Of a DNA stretch of 64,000 bases, positions 49,531 to 57,046 are shown piece by piece. Within the stretch, counting starts at the first letter, position 1. The number at the start of each line of letters is the position of its first letter. The position numbers were made by a program, and so were the translations under genes. The notes below the pieces were generated by a model. The model saw nothing but the letters and a program-made list of their open reading frames with translations, was not told the DNA's origin and made no database searches. The DNA comes from Epilithonimonas caeni DSM 17710 (GTDB taxonomy: Bacteria; Bacteroidota; Bacteroidia; Flavobacteriales; Weeksellaceae), in the NCBI RefSeq assembly GCF_000426465.1, contig NZ_AUFK01000017.1, positions 62,001 to 126,000 on the forward strand, read 5' to 3'.

Positions 49531-49926
49531 TTACATATCTAATCTGATCTTATAAACATCCGAGGAATTTCTAACGATTCCTTCCTGGAAAAACCCATCA
49601 TTTTGTGGAATAAGTTCTATAAAATCAAATATCTTGCAACTTTTTGGCAATCCCGAGAACACTAATGTAAACCAATATTCTTTTCCAAAAGGCACATCCG
49701 TCCATTCTGGAAAAAGGCTGATATTTTCAAAATGAACAAGTTTGGAAACATGCTCAGATTGCCTGTCAACCAGATAAGTGGAAGACCATATCCTGATTTT
49801 CTCTTCAAGAAAAAACTCCGATTTGTAACAGCAATGTAGAATCACCTGTTTTTCTTCAACAATTTCAGACTTGACCTTCTCAAGAAGCCCTTCTGCAATA
49901 TAAGGTTTTACAATCGTTTCACTCAT
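49531..49926 (-). CDS. Uncharacterised 131-aa protein
   Basis: A small cytoplasmic protein without signal or membrane segment, with V-I-L-H-C-C-Y-K-S-E, R-I-W-S-S-T-Y-L-V-D and F-D-F-I-E-L-I-P-Q-N-D-G-F. The predicted all-beta character and Cys-Cys pair do not identify a family. It follows mqo by 19 bases and is probably co-transcribed with it. Confidence 0.7.
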   Translation of the reverse strand: MSETIVKPYIAEGLLEKVKSEIVEEKQVILHCCYKSEFFLEEKIRIWSSTYLVDRQSEHVSKLVHFENISLFPEWTDVPFGKEYWFTLVFSGLPKSCKIFDFIELIPQNDGFFQEGIVRNSSDVYKIRLDM

Positions 49927-49945
49927 TTTTTATTGAGTTCAAAAA

Positions 49946-51427
49946 TTAATATTCCAATTCTAATTTTTCTTTAGAATACGCTCTGATCTGCTGGATCAGT
50001 TCCGGATGTTCAGCTAATTTTTTACCATAGCTTGGGACCATCTCCACAAGCTTGTCTTTCCAGTCTGTTTTAAGTTTATCTGCAAAGCAATTTTCCAAAA
50101 CCATGATCATTGCAAATGCAGATGTACTGGCACCAGGAGATGCCCCCAAAAGCGATGCGATATTCTTATCCTTGTTCACAACAACCTCTGTCCCAAACTC
50201 CAATCTTCCACCTTCAAAACGGTCTTTCTTGATGATTTGTACTCTTTGCCCGGCCTGTTTCAGTTCCCAGTCTTTTTCCTGGGCATCGGTCACAAAGTCT
50301 CTCAGATGTGACATTCTTTGAGATTTGTTCATCGTTACTTGTTGGATCAGATATCTGGTCAAAGGCATATTGTGCCACCAAACCCCGAATAATGATCGGA
50401 TGTTTTTAAAATTAACACTTTCCGGAAGGTCGAGATAACTTCCTTCTCTTAGGAACTTGGTCGAGAATCCTGCAAAAGGGCCGAATAGAAGTGCTTTTTT
50501 ACCATCGATGATTCTGAGATCAAGATGAGGGACAGACATTGGAGGTGCACCAACCGTAGCCTGGGTATAGACTTTCGCATTATGTTTTTCCACCAGTTCC
50601 GGATTTGTGCTTACCAGCCATTGTCCACTTATTGGGAAACCGCCGTAACCTTTACTTTCCTCGATACCGGAACTCTCCAATAACGGCAAAGCATATCCGC
50701 CAGCCCCAATGAACACAAAGTCTGCATTCACGGTCTGCTTATGAAGGTTTTTCCTGTCGTTCACTTTTAAGTTCCAACTTCCGTGTCCGTCTGCATCGAT
50801 ATCCTTTACTTCATGATAGGTGAAAACCTCTACAGATTCTGTTTTGTTCAGATGTTCTATCAGTTTTACAGTCAACTTTCCGAAATCCACATCAGTTCCC
50901 AGGTCCATCTTGGTAGCAGCCAGCTGATCGGTTGCCATTCTTTTCTGCATCATCAATGGAACCCATTCTGCTAGCTTTTTGTGATCGTCGGAATATTCCA
51001 TCCCTTGGAACAATGGGGATTTTTGTAGAGCCTCGTGTCTTTTCCTGAGGAATTTCACATCCTTTTCCCCGAAAACAAAACTCATGTGGGGACAAGAATT
51101 GATGAATTCTTTAGGATTATCAATGATGCCCTTATTGACCAGATAAGACCAGAATTGCTTGGAAACCTCGAACTGTTCAGCAATATATTCTGCTTTTTTT
51201 ATATCGATTTTGCCTTCTTTCTCCGGCGTGTAATTCAGCTCACAGAATGCCGAATGTCCTGTTCCAGCATTGTTCCATGCAGACGAACTTTCTTTGGCTA
51301 CTTTTTCCAGTCTTTCGAAAATGGCAATCTCCAGATCAGGGTCGAACTCGTGTAACATTGTCGCCAATGTAGCACTCATTATCCCACCACCAATCAGTAC
51401 AACATCGTATTTAGGTTTTGGATTCAT
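49946..51427 (-). CDS. mqo: Malate:quinone oxidoreductase
   Basis: A 493-residue FAD enzyme of the inner membrane face that oxidises malate to oxaloacetate and reduces the quinone pool. The FAD motif G-G-G-I-M-S-A-T-L-A starts near residue 13; S-S-A-W-N-N-A-G-T-G-H-S-A, F-I-G-A-G-G-Y-A-L-P-L-L, G-F-P-I-S-G-Q-W and L-G-A-S-P-G-A-S-T-S are all present. Normal family length. First gene of a two-gene unit. Confidence 0.96.
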   Translation of the reverse strand: MNPKPKYDVVLIGGGIMSATLATMLHEFDPDLEIAIFERLEKVAKESSSAWNNAGTGHSAFCELNYTPEKEGKIDIKKAEYIAEQFEVSKQFWSYLVNKGIIDNPKEFINSCPHMSFVFGEKDVKFLRKRHEALQKSPLFQGMEYSDDHKKLAEWVPLMMQKRMATDQLAATKMDLGTDVDFGKLTVKLIEHLNKTESVEVFTYHEVKDIDADGHGSWNLKVNDRKNLHKQTVNADFVFIGAGGYALPLLESSGIEESKGYGGFPISGQWLVSTNPELVEKHNAKVYTQATVGAPPMSVPHLDLRIIDGKKALLFGPFAGFSTKFLREGSYLDLPESVNFKNIRSLFGVWWHNMPLTRYLIQQVTMNKSQRMSHLRDFVTDAQEKDWELKQAGQRVQIIKKDRFEGGRLEFGTEVVVNKDKNIASLLGASPGASTSAFAMIMVLENCFADKLKTDWKDKLVEMVPSYGKKLAEHPELIQQIRAYSKEKLELEY

Positions 51428-51597
51428 TTTTTAGATTTTTCGAGTACAAAATTAATGATAAATGTCAATTTTCCATGCCTCCTCAATTTTTAAATATCTT
51501 ATCATTTGTTAAGAAATCTCAAAACTTATTTTAAAGTCTTTTCTGAAATTTTAAATCATTAATTTTGCATTGGCTTTGGAAAATCAAAGTTTGAAAA

Positions 51598-53286
51598 ATG
51601 AAAGCTTTAAAAACACTGAATCCATATTTCTGGAAACATCGCGTCTTACTTTTCTGGGGATTTTTATTTATTATTCTGAGCAACTTTTTTGCGATCTACA
51701 AAATCCAATATATCGGACAGACCATCAATATTATCGAGAAGAATTATTCAACATTAAACCTATCTTCTGACCTTAATATCATTGATAATGTCAAGAATAA
51801 CTGGATATACTTCAGAGTAATTTTCATCAATTCGGGAATCCTGATCGGCTGCTCTCTCCTATCAGGCTTTTTCACTTTTATGATGAGACAAACCATCATT
51901 GTGGCATCCAGAAGAATAGAATATGAACTGAAGAATAAGATTTATACCCATTATCAGGAATTATCTGTTACTGACTACAAAAAGACTACAATAGGCGACC
52001 TCATGAATCGTCTTAGCGAAGATGTTGTCGCTATCAGGATGTATCTTGGCCCCGGAGTAATGTATGTCGTCAACCTAATCATTTTACTGATCATTACCAG
52101 TGTTTATATGTTCATGACAGATCTGCAGATGACACTTTGGACGTTGATACCTCTTCCTATTCTCTCTTACGGCATTTATAAAGTAAGCGATATCATCAAC
52201 AAGAAATCGAAGGTGATGCAGAAAAGCCAATCCGGAATCTCGACTTTTGTACAGGATAGTTTTTCGGGAATCCGTGTTGTAAAGTTCTTTAGTAAAGAAA
52301 GATATATTGAAAAAAATTACGGAGTCAAAGTTAAAGATTATCAGGACAAAGCACTTGACCTGGCAAGAACAGAAGCTTATTTTTTCACGATCATCATTTT
52401 CGTTATCGGACTTTTAAACGTAGCTATTCTTTATATTGGAGGTCAAAAGTATATTGCCGGGGAAATGAGCGTGGGGACTATTGCAGACTTCTTCATGTAC
52501 ATCAATATGTTGATTTTCCCTTTCTCAATGTTAGGTTGGGTAACATCTGTAAACCAAAGAGCAGAAGCAAGTATGCAACGTGTAAATGAATTCCTGGATC
52601 TGAGATCAGAAATCGTAAATACAAATCATGAAGTTTACCCAATAGATGGCGAAATAGAGTTTCGAAACGTAAGTTATACTTATCCAAATACTGGCATCAA
52701 AGCAATCGATAACCTGAGTTTTAAAATCGATGCCGGGAAATCGCTTGCAATAATGGGTAAAACGGGAAGTGGAAAGTCAACAATTGCGCAACTTCTTTGC
52801 CGTTTGATCGACCCTGATGAGGGAGAAATCCTTATTGATGGAAAAAACTTAAAAATGCACAATCTGAAACTTTACCGAGACAAAATTGGCTACACCCCAC
52901 AAGAAAGTTATCTATTTTCTGATACAATTGAAAACAATATTGGATTTGCTATTGACAAGCCAAATCCAAGCTTGGTAGTAGAAATGGCGAAAAAAGCGGA
53001 TGTCCATAAAAATATCGAGGAGTTCAAAGAACAATACCAAACCATGGTAGGTGAACGTGGTGTAATGCTTTCTGGCGGGCAGAAGCAGAGAATTTGCATT
53101 GCCCGGGCGATGATAAAGCAACCCAATATTTTAATTTTTGACGACTGTCTTTCCGCACTTGATACGGAAACAGAAGAAAACATCTTACAGAATATCGACA
53201 ACGATATCAAAACTACAACTTCCATCATAATAACCCACAGAGAATCAAGTGCGAAACGTGCAGATGAAATTCTATATCTAAATTAA
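51598..53286 (+). CDS. ABC exporter half-transporter with degenerate Walker B
   Basis: A 562-residue fused permease-ATPase: transmembrane part about 1-330, ATPase from about 350. Walker A G-K-T-G-S-G-K-S-T (387-395), Q-loop T-P-Q-E-S, signature L-S-G-G-Q-K-Q-R and the switch His547 are present. Walker B reads I-L-I-F-D-D (511-516), so the catalytic Glu is Asp516, as in the degenerate partner of heterodimeric exporters such as MdlA. The protein stops right after D-E-I-L-Y-L-N, lacking the usual 20-25 residue tail. The substrate is unknown. A TAATTTTG box is at 51560-51567. Confidence 0.88.
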   Translation: MKALKTLNPYFWKHRVLLFWGFLFIILSNFFAIYKIQYIGQTINIIEKNYSTLNLSSDLNIIDNVKNNWIYFRVIFINSGILIGCSLLSGFFTFMMRQTIIVASRRIEYELKNKIYTHYQELSVTDYKKTTIGDLMNRLSEDVVAIRMYLGPGVMYVVNLIILLIITSVYMFMTDLQMTLWTLIPLPILSYGIYKVSDIINKKSKVMQKSQSGISTFVQDSFSGIRVVKFFSKERYIEKNYGVKVKDYQDKALDLARTEAYFFTIIIFVIGLLNVAILYIGGQKYIAGEMSVGTIADFFMYINMLIFPFSMLGWVTSVNQRAEASMQRVNEFLDLRSEIVNTNHEVYPIDGEIEFRNVSYTYPNTGIKAIDNLSFKIDAGKSLAIMGKTGSGKSTIAQLLCRLIDPDEGEILIDGKNLKMHNLKLYRDKIGYTPQESYLFSDTIENNIGFAIDKPNPSLVVEMAKKADVHKNIEEFKEQYQTMVGERGVMLSGGQKQRICIARAMIKQPNILIFDDCLSALDTETEENILQNIDNDIKTTTSIIITHRESSAKRADEILYLN

Positions 53287-53364
53287 TTTCGGCACAAAAC
53301 CATTTGAAATTTTATCAAAATTTTAAGAAAAAAACGTATTTAACACTTTTTTTTAACAAAACAT

Positions 53365-53394
53365 TTTGAATTCCCGAGAATTCTGTTATATTTG
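53365..53394 (+). promoter_or_regulatory. Canonical promoter of the PUR-type gene with a palindrome in its spacer
   Basis: TTTG (53365-53368), 18 bases, TATATTTG (53387-53394). The spacer contains the inverted repeat GAATTC-N4-GAATTC (53368-53383). The ATG follows at 53425. Confidence 0.7.
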
Positions 53395-53424
53395 TTAATA
53401 CAGATTTCTAAAAAATATTTAACG

Positions 53425-53760
53425 ATGAGTGAATTTAAAGAACGACATGAGAATGAGATTTTCACTAAAGTGTTGAAAGCAGGCAGAAGAACGTATTTCT
53501 TTGATGTGCGAGAGACAAAAGCAGGTGACTATTATTTAACCATTACAGAAAGTAAGAAGAATTTCGGGGAAAATGGCGAAGCAACTTTTGAAAAACATAA
53601 GATCTATCTTTACAAAGAAGACTTCAAAAGTTTCCAAGAACTATTCAATGAATCTACAGACTTCATCATTCAGCAAAAAGGCGAAGATGTTATCTCTGAA
53701 AGGCATGACAAAGACTTCAAATCAAAATCTTTTACAATAGACTCTGACGATGAAGTTTAA
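53425..53760 (+). CDS. PUR-domain nucleic-acid-binding protein (DUF3276)
   Basis: About 111 residues: M-S-E-F-K-E-R-H-E-N-E-I-F-T-K-V-L-K-A-G-R-R-T-Y-F-F-D-V-R-E-T-K, then D-Y-Y-L-T-I-T-E-S-K-K and K-H-K-I-Y-L-Y-K-E-D-F. This is the PUR-alpha-like repeat found in Bacteroidetes and spirochaetes, which binds single-stranded DNA or RNA. The C-terminal tail is acidic (D-S-D-D-E-V). Start at the ATG 53425; an in-frame TTG at 53392 would lie inside the -7 box. Single gene with its own promoter and a very strong terminator. Confidence 0.88.
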   Translation: MSEFKERHENEIFTKVLKAGRRTYFFDVRETKAGDYYLTITESKKNFGENGEATFEKHKIYLYKEDFKSFQELFNESTDFIIQQKGEDVISERHDKDFKSKSFTIDSDDEV

Positions 53761-53804
53761 CAAAACTAAAAAATCACATCATAAGATGTGATTTTTTAGT
53801 TTTG
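53761..53804. terminator. Perfect 20-bp bidirectional terminator
   Basis: Bases 53761-53780 pair without mismatch to 53785-53804 around the loop ATAA; A/T runs at both bases make it work on both strands. It includes the stop codon of the gene ending at 53779. Confidence 0.92.
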
Positions 53805-55011
53805 TTTTTCTTAATAATCTTTTTTGGATATCATCATAAAAACTATGCAATATTACCGCAGTAAAAATAGGATAGAACAATAGTAGGTATCTGGGTAATG
53901 GTGCCACTACATAGAATAAGACAAAAAACATATAAAAAATTGCCGTACCGTATAGAAGAAAATCTTTCTTATTCTTGCGGAATTTCTTCCTGATTGCAAA
54001 AATCAAAAAAGTCTGAAAGGTTATCATATAAAAACTATATGCAAAGTAAAGTTTAAATCTATTAATACCTTCATAACCTGGAAAATACTGAGTTAGATTA
54101 ATTAACAATTTCTTTCCGGTCAGTTCTATAAATAACTCAGGATTTTCACTGATAAAATCCTGATTAAGTCTCCTCAAATAGTCATTCATATCCTTTTCAT
54201 TAGTAAACATCTCGGAAAGCGTTTTATTTGTAAGGATTTTTTTCAATTCTGGAGAATAAGGATTATTGAAAATAATATTTGTATCATATTTTTCATTATA
54301 TCCTTTAGCAAAATTGAAATTAAATGATGTGGAATAAGTAAATGTACCGATTTCAATATAATTCCTTATACACCAAGGCAAATATATAATGAATAAAATG
54401 ACTAATGATGATATAAATTTTTTAAATGATATTTTGCCCCGAAAATAAAAAACCAGGGCAGATAAAATAATTATAAATATAAATTCATATCTCAAATACA
54501 TGCCTATGACAGAAACCATCAATAGATATACAAGTTGTTTTTTATTTGCCAGCCGATGTTCATATATTTTATGTAAAATTGTAAAAAAAATTAGCATTAC
54601 ACTCAATGAGAAGGCAAAAGAACTTATTTTATAAGTTCCGACTAGAAGTGGAGGAAAAAAAATAACCGAACAATACGCCAATATTATGGTCGTAGAATTT
54701 ATTTTTTCACCAAATATACCTTTAAACATCCAATATGATGAGAGAAATACTATTGTTCCTTGAATGATACAGACAATTTGCAACCAGTAATTACCTAAAG
54801 TTTTACTGCAAAACAATAGAAAATACGGATAAAACGGAGGCATGTAGGCAGTTGGCATTCCAAATAATCTATAATCATATCCATATTTGGAAAAATCATC
54901 CATTATTAGCATCCATTCATATTCCAATACTATATCCTTTTTAAGGAAATAGATGGCTGTTAATATATAAAGCGAAAAAATAAAAAAATAAGCTTTCTTC
55001 CTCATGCTCAA
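53779..55011 (-). CDS. GT-C-type membrane glycosyltransferase (GT39-like)
   Basis: A 410-residue protein with about ten membrane segments. After helix 1 comes a large loop with D-D-F-S-K-Y-G-Y-D-Y and P-P-F-Y-P-Y-F-L-L-F; acidic residues in this first loop are the catalytic feature of GT-C enzymes such as PMT/ArnT. Later loops hold N-S-x and Y-N-E-K-Y segments and the C-terminal A-P-L-P-R-Y-L-L-L-F-Y-P. It would transfer sugar from a lipid-linked donor on the periplasmic side; the acceptor is unknown. It is very AT-rich and probably pairs with the acyltransferase 40 bases upstream. Confidence 0.75.
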   Translation of the reverse strand: MSMRKKAYFFIFSLYILTAIYFLKKDIVLEYEWMLIMDDFSKYGYDYRLFGMPTAYMPPFYPYFLLFCSKTLGNYWLQIVCIIQGTIVFLSSYWMFKGIFGEKINSTTIILAYCSVIFFPPLLVGTYKISSFAFSLSVMLIFFTILHKIYEHRLANKKQLVYLLMVSVIGMYLRYEFIFIIILSALVFYFRGKISFKKFISSLVILFIIYLPWCIRNYIEIGTFTYSTSFNFNFAKGYNEKYDTNIIFNNPYSPELKKILTNKTLSEMFTNEKDMNDYLRRLNQDFISENPELFIELTGKKLLINLTQYFPGYEGINRFKLYFAYSFYMITFQTFLIFAIRKKFRKNKKDFLLYGTAIFYMFFVLFYVVAPLPRYLLLFYPIFTAVILHSFYDDIQKRLLRKTKLKNHIL

Positions 55012-55051
55012 GATTGGTATATTAAAATAATTTTATAGCAAATGCTATCAT

Positions 55052-56053
55052 TTATTTTAGCAATTTTTTCCTCAGAAAAGGGCTTTCTATAAATTTCCAA
55101 ATTAAGACAGAGGATAAAATAACCACAATATAACTCGCAGTAAGGCCAAAAAAAGAATATTTATCATAAATCCCTTGCTGTACAAATATCTGAATGATCG
55201 GAAAATGAACCAGGTACATACCGTAAGAAAAATCTCCATATTTTCCAAAATTTTTCAACGGGATACTTGTAAAAGCAAACCATATGATCACAATTGATAA
55301 AGCAAATGGAAAAACCAATGTGATTGGTAAAAAATATAACTCTGAAACACCCAATATAATTGCAACAGGTAATAATATTGTTTTATTATTTTTAAAAAAA
55401 TCAAGATTCAAATACAAAAACATACCACTTACAAAATATATCAAACTTCCTGGAAATTGTTTTGCCATCTCATAATTATAATATTTCCCTACAAAATAGC
55501 CATAGGTAAAAGACAACAAATACAATATTAAAAGAATTAAATTTTTTGTTTTCAAAGATTTCCCAGCCAGAAAATAATATAAGATCGGCACAAAGGCATA
55601 AAACATGATCTCTACTTTTATTGTCCATAAAGAACCGTTCACAGCACACTCAGGATTACCTGTAAAAACGAAAGGGATACAAGGCTTTAGAAAATTTGCA
55701 AAGACGAGATTAGCTCCTAAATATTTTATCCAATCTTTGGAAAAATAATTGGTAATATCAGTTGATGAAAAAATAAATAAAAAGACCGAAAAAAAAATAA
55801 CTATAAAAATATAAGCAGGCAATATTCTTTTGAGTCTATTTCTAATGTATTTTTTAATATCATTCAGTCTTTCGAAACTTGAGTATATTAAAAATCCACT
55901 AATAACAAAGAATGAATAAACACTGTAATTTGGCATTGCTGCTAAAAAGTCATTCCAAAATTCAGGTTTGCCACTTAAAATTATAGAATGTCCAATAACA
56001 ACTAAAAATGAAAACAAGAATCTTAGAAAATCAAAATTGTTGTTATGCTTCAT
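55052..56053 (-). CDS. Acyltransferase-3 family membrane protein
   Basis: About 334 residues with ten membrane segments. Starts M-K-H-N-N-N-F-D-F-L-R-F-L-F-S-F-L-V-V-I-G-H-S, the standard acyltransferase-3 opening with catalytic His in the G-H-S motif. R-N-R-L-K-R-I-L-P-A-Y follows at about residue 75, and S-Y-G-M-Y-L-V-H-F-P near the end. Such proteins O-acetylate surface polysaccharides. The start at 56053 is firm because the longer frame runs into the tRNA-His gene. Strongly AT-rich. Confidence 0.88.
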   Translation of the reverse strand: MKHNNNFDFLRFLFSFLVVIGHSIILSGKPEFWNDFLAAMPNYSVYSFFVISGFLIYSSFERLNDIKKYIRNRLKRILPAYIFIVIFFSVFLFIFSSTDITNYFSKDWIKYLGANLVFANFLKPCIPFVFTGNPECAVNGSLWTIKVEIMFYAFVPILYYFLAGKSLKTKNLILLILYLLSFTYGYFVGKYYNYEMAKQFPGSLIYFVSGMFLYLNLDFFKNNKTILLPVAIILGVSELYFLPITLVFPFALSIVIIWFAFTSIPLKNFGKYGDFSYGMYLVHFPIIQIFVQQGIYDKYSFFGLTASYIVVILSSVLIWKFIESPFLRKKLLK

Positions 56054-56093
56054 ATGTTTATTAAAATATAAAAATAACGAAACATTCTCAAAT

Positions 56094-56124
56094 AAAAAAA
56101 CGCATTCTAAATAAGAATGCGTTT
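56094..56124 (-). terminator. Terminator after tRNA-His
   Basis: AAACGCATTCT (56098-56108) pairs with AGAATGCGTTT (56114-56124); the minus strand continues into T residues. Confidence 0.85.
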
Positions 56125-56131
56125 CAATGTG

Positions 56132-56206
56132 GGTGAATGAGGGGTCTCGAACCCCCGACCTCCGGAACCACAATCCGGCGCTCTAACCAACTGAGCTACA
56201 ATCACC
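56132..56206 (-). tRNA. tRNA-His (GTG)
   Basis: Minus-strand cloverleaf with anticodon GTG in the loop TTGTGGT, anticodon stem CCGGA/TCCGG, D arm GCTC/GAGC, T arm with TTCGAGA, and the His-specific G at -1 opposite C73. The acceptor stem has one U-U mismatch (positions 5 and 68). The 3' CCA is not encoded. Confidence 0.93.
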
Positions 56207-56239
56207 GTTTTTGCGTGTGCAAATATAGCATTTTATCAT

Positions 56240-56962
56240 TTAATTGCAAACTATTCCCTCAAAATTTTTGATTGCAATTAATTTTTCTGTTGTAAAACCC
56301 TCCGCATATTCTACTCCGGAAAGTCTTCCCAGATCTTGAGCCCTATAAGTCAAGCTCTCCAGGAAATCCTTTGTTGCGATTGGTGTAATAGGTTCATTGG
56401 ATTCTGGGTTATAAAATTGTGTCTTATAAGCCAGGCAAGCTTCTATTTTTTTATCCAGAAAACCTGTAATATCAATTACGAAATCCGGTTCTATATTTTT
56501 CCACTGGATATAATGAAAAATATGTTTCGGACGCCATACTTCTTGCAATTCATTATTATCGAATGTCTCAATTTTCTTTAACCCAGATAAAAAACAAGCA
56601 TCAGATATTAATTTTGCAGCTTTTGCATGATCAGGATGACGATCGTCTATTGCGTTAGCTAATACAATTTCGGGCTTATATTTTCTTATTTTCTCAACTA
56701 CTTTCAATTGATATTCTTCTGAATTATTAAGGAATCCATCTTTCAATTTTAGGTTCTCCCGAACACCTATTCCCAAGATCTTTGCAGCATCTGATGCCTC
56801 AACGGCTCTGGTTTGTGCAGTTCCCCTTGTTCCCAACTCGCCTTCGGTCAAATCAATAATACCGATTTTTTTTCCTTCAGAGATCAATTTTATAATAGTT
56901 CCTCCACACCCTAATTCTACATCATCCGGATGCGCTCCTATTGCCAGGATATCACATTTCAT
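56240..56962 (-). CDS. bshB1: Bacillithiol biosynthesis deacetylase BshB1
   Basis: About 240 residues from the Met at 56962 (M-K-C-D-I-L-A-I-G-A-H-P-D-D-V-E-L-G-C-G-G). This LmbE/PIG-L-type zinc hydrolase removes acetate from GlcNAc-malate in the second step of bacillithiol synthesis. Zinc ligands are His/Asp of A-H-P-D-D and the later His of D-D-R-H-P-D-H. R-G-T-A-Q-T-R-A-V-E-A and Y-K-T-Q-F-Y are typical. The low-molecular-weight thiol would support the peroxiredoxin and DinB-like proteins (inference). Lies downstream of tRNA-His on the opposite side of the glycan genes. Confidence 0.93.
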   Translation of the reverse strand: MKCDILAIGAHPDDVELGCGGTIIKLISEGKKIGIIDLTEGELGTRGTAQTRAVEASDAAKILGIGVRENLKLKDGFLNNSEEYQLKVVEKIRKYKPEIVLANAIDDRHPDHAKAAKLISDACFLSGLKKIETFDNNELQEVWRPKHIFHYIQWKNIEPDFVIDITGFLDKKIEACLAYKTQFYNPESNEPITPIATKDFLESLTYRAQDLGRLSGVEYAEGFTTEKLIAIKNFEGIVCN

Positions 56963-56997
56963 AATCAAAATATTTTGTACAAATTTACTAAAAACAA

Positions 56998-57026
56998 TAC
57001 TTCCCAACTTTCAGGGTTGGGAAGTA
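56998..57026 (-). terminator. Terminator of the TPR gene
   Basis: TACTTCCCAAC (56998-57008) pairs perfectly with GTTGGGAAGTA (57016-57026), with T residues after it on the minus strand. Confidence 0.85.
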
Positions 57027-57046
57027 TTCATATCTAGTAACTTAAA

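Noticed and set aside
53779-56206. Integrative element using tRNA-His as attachment site
   Set aside because: No integrase and no direct repeat of the tRNA 3' end near 53.8 kb could be found, so only an AT-rich gene pair is reported.
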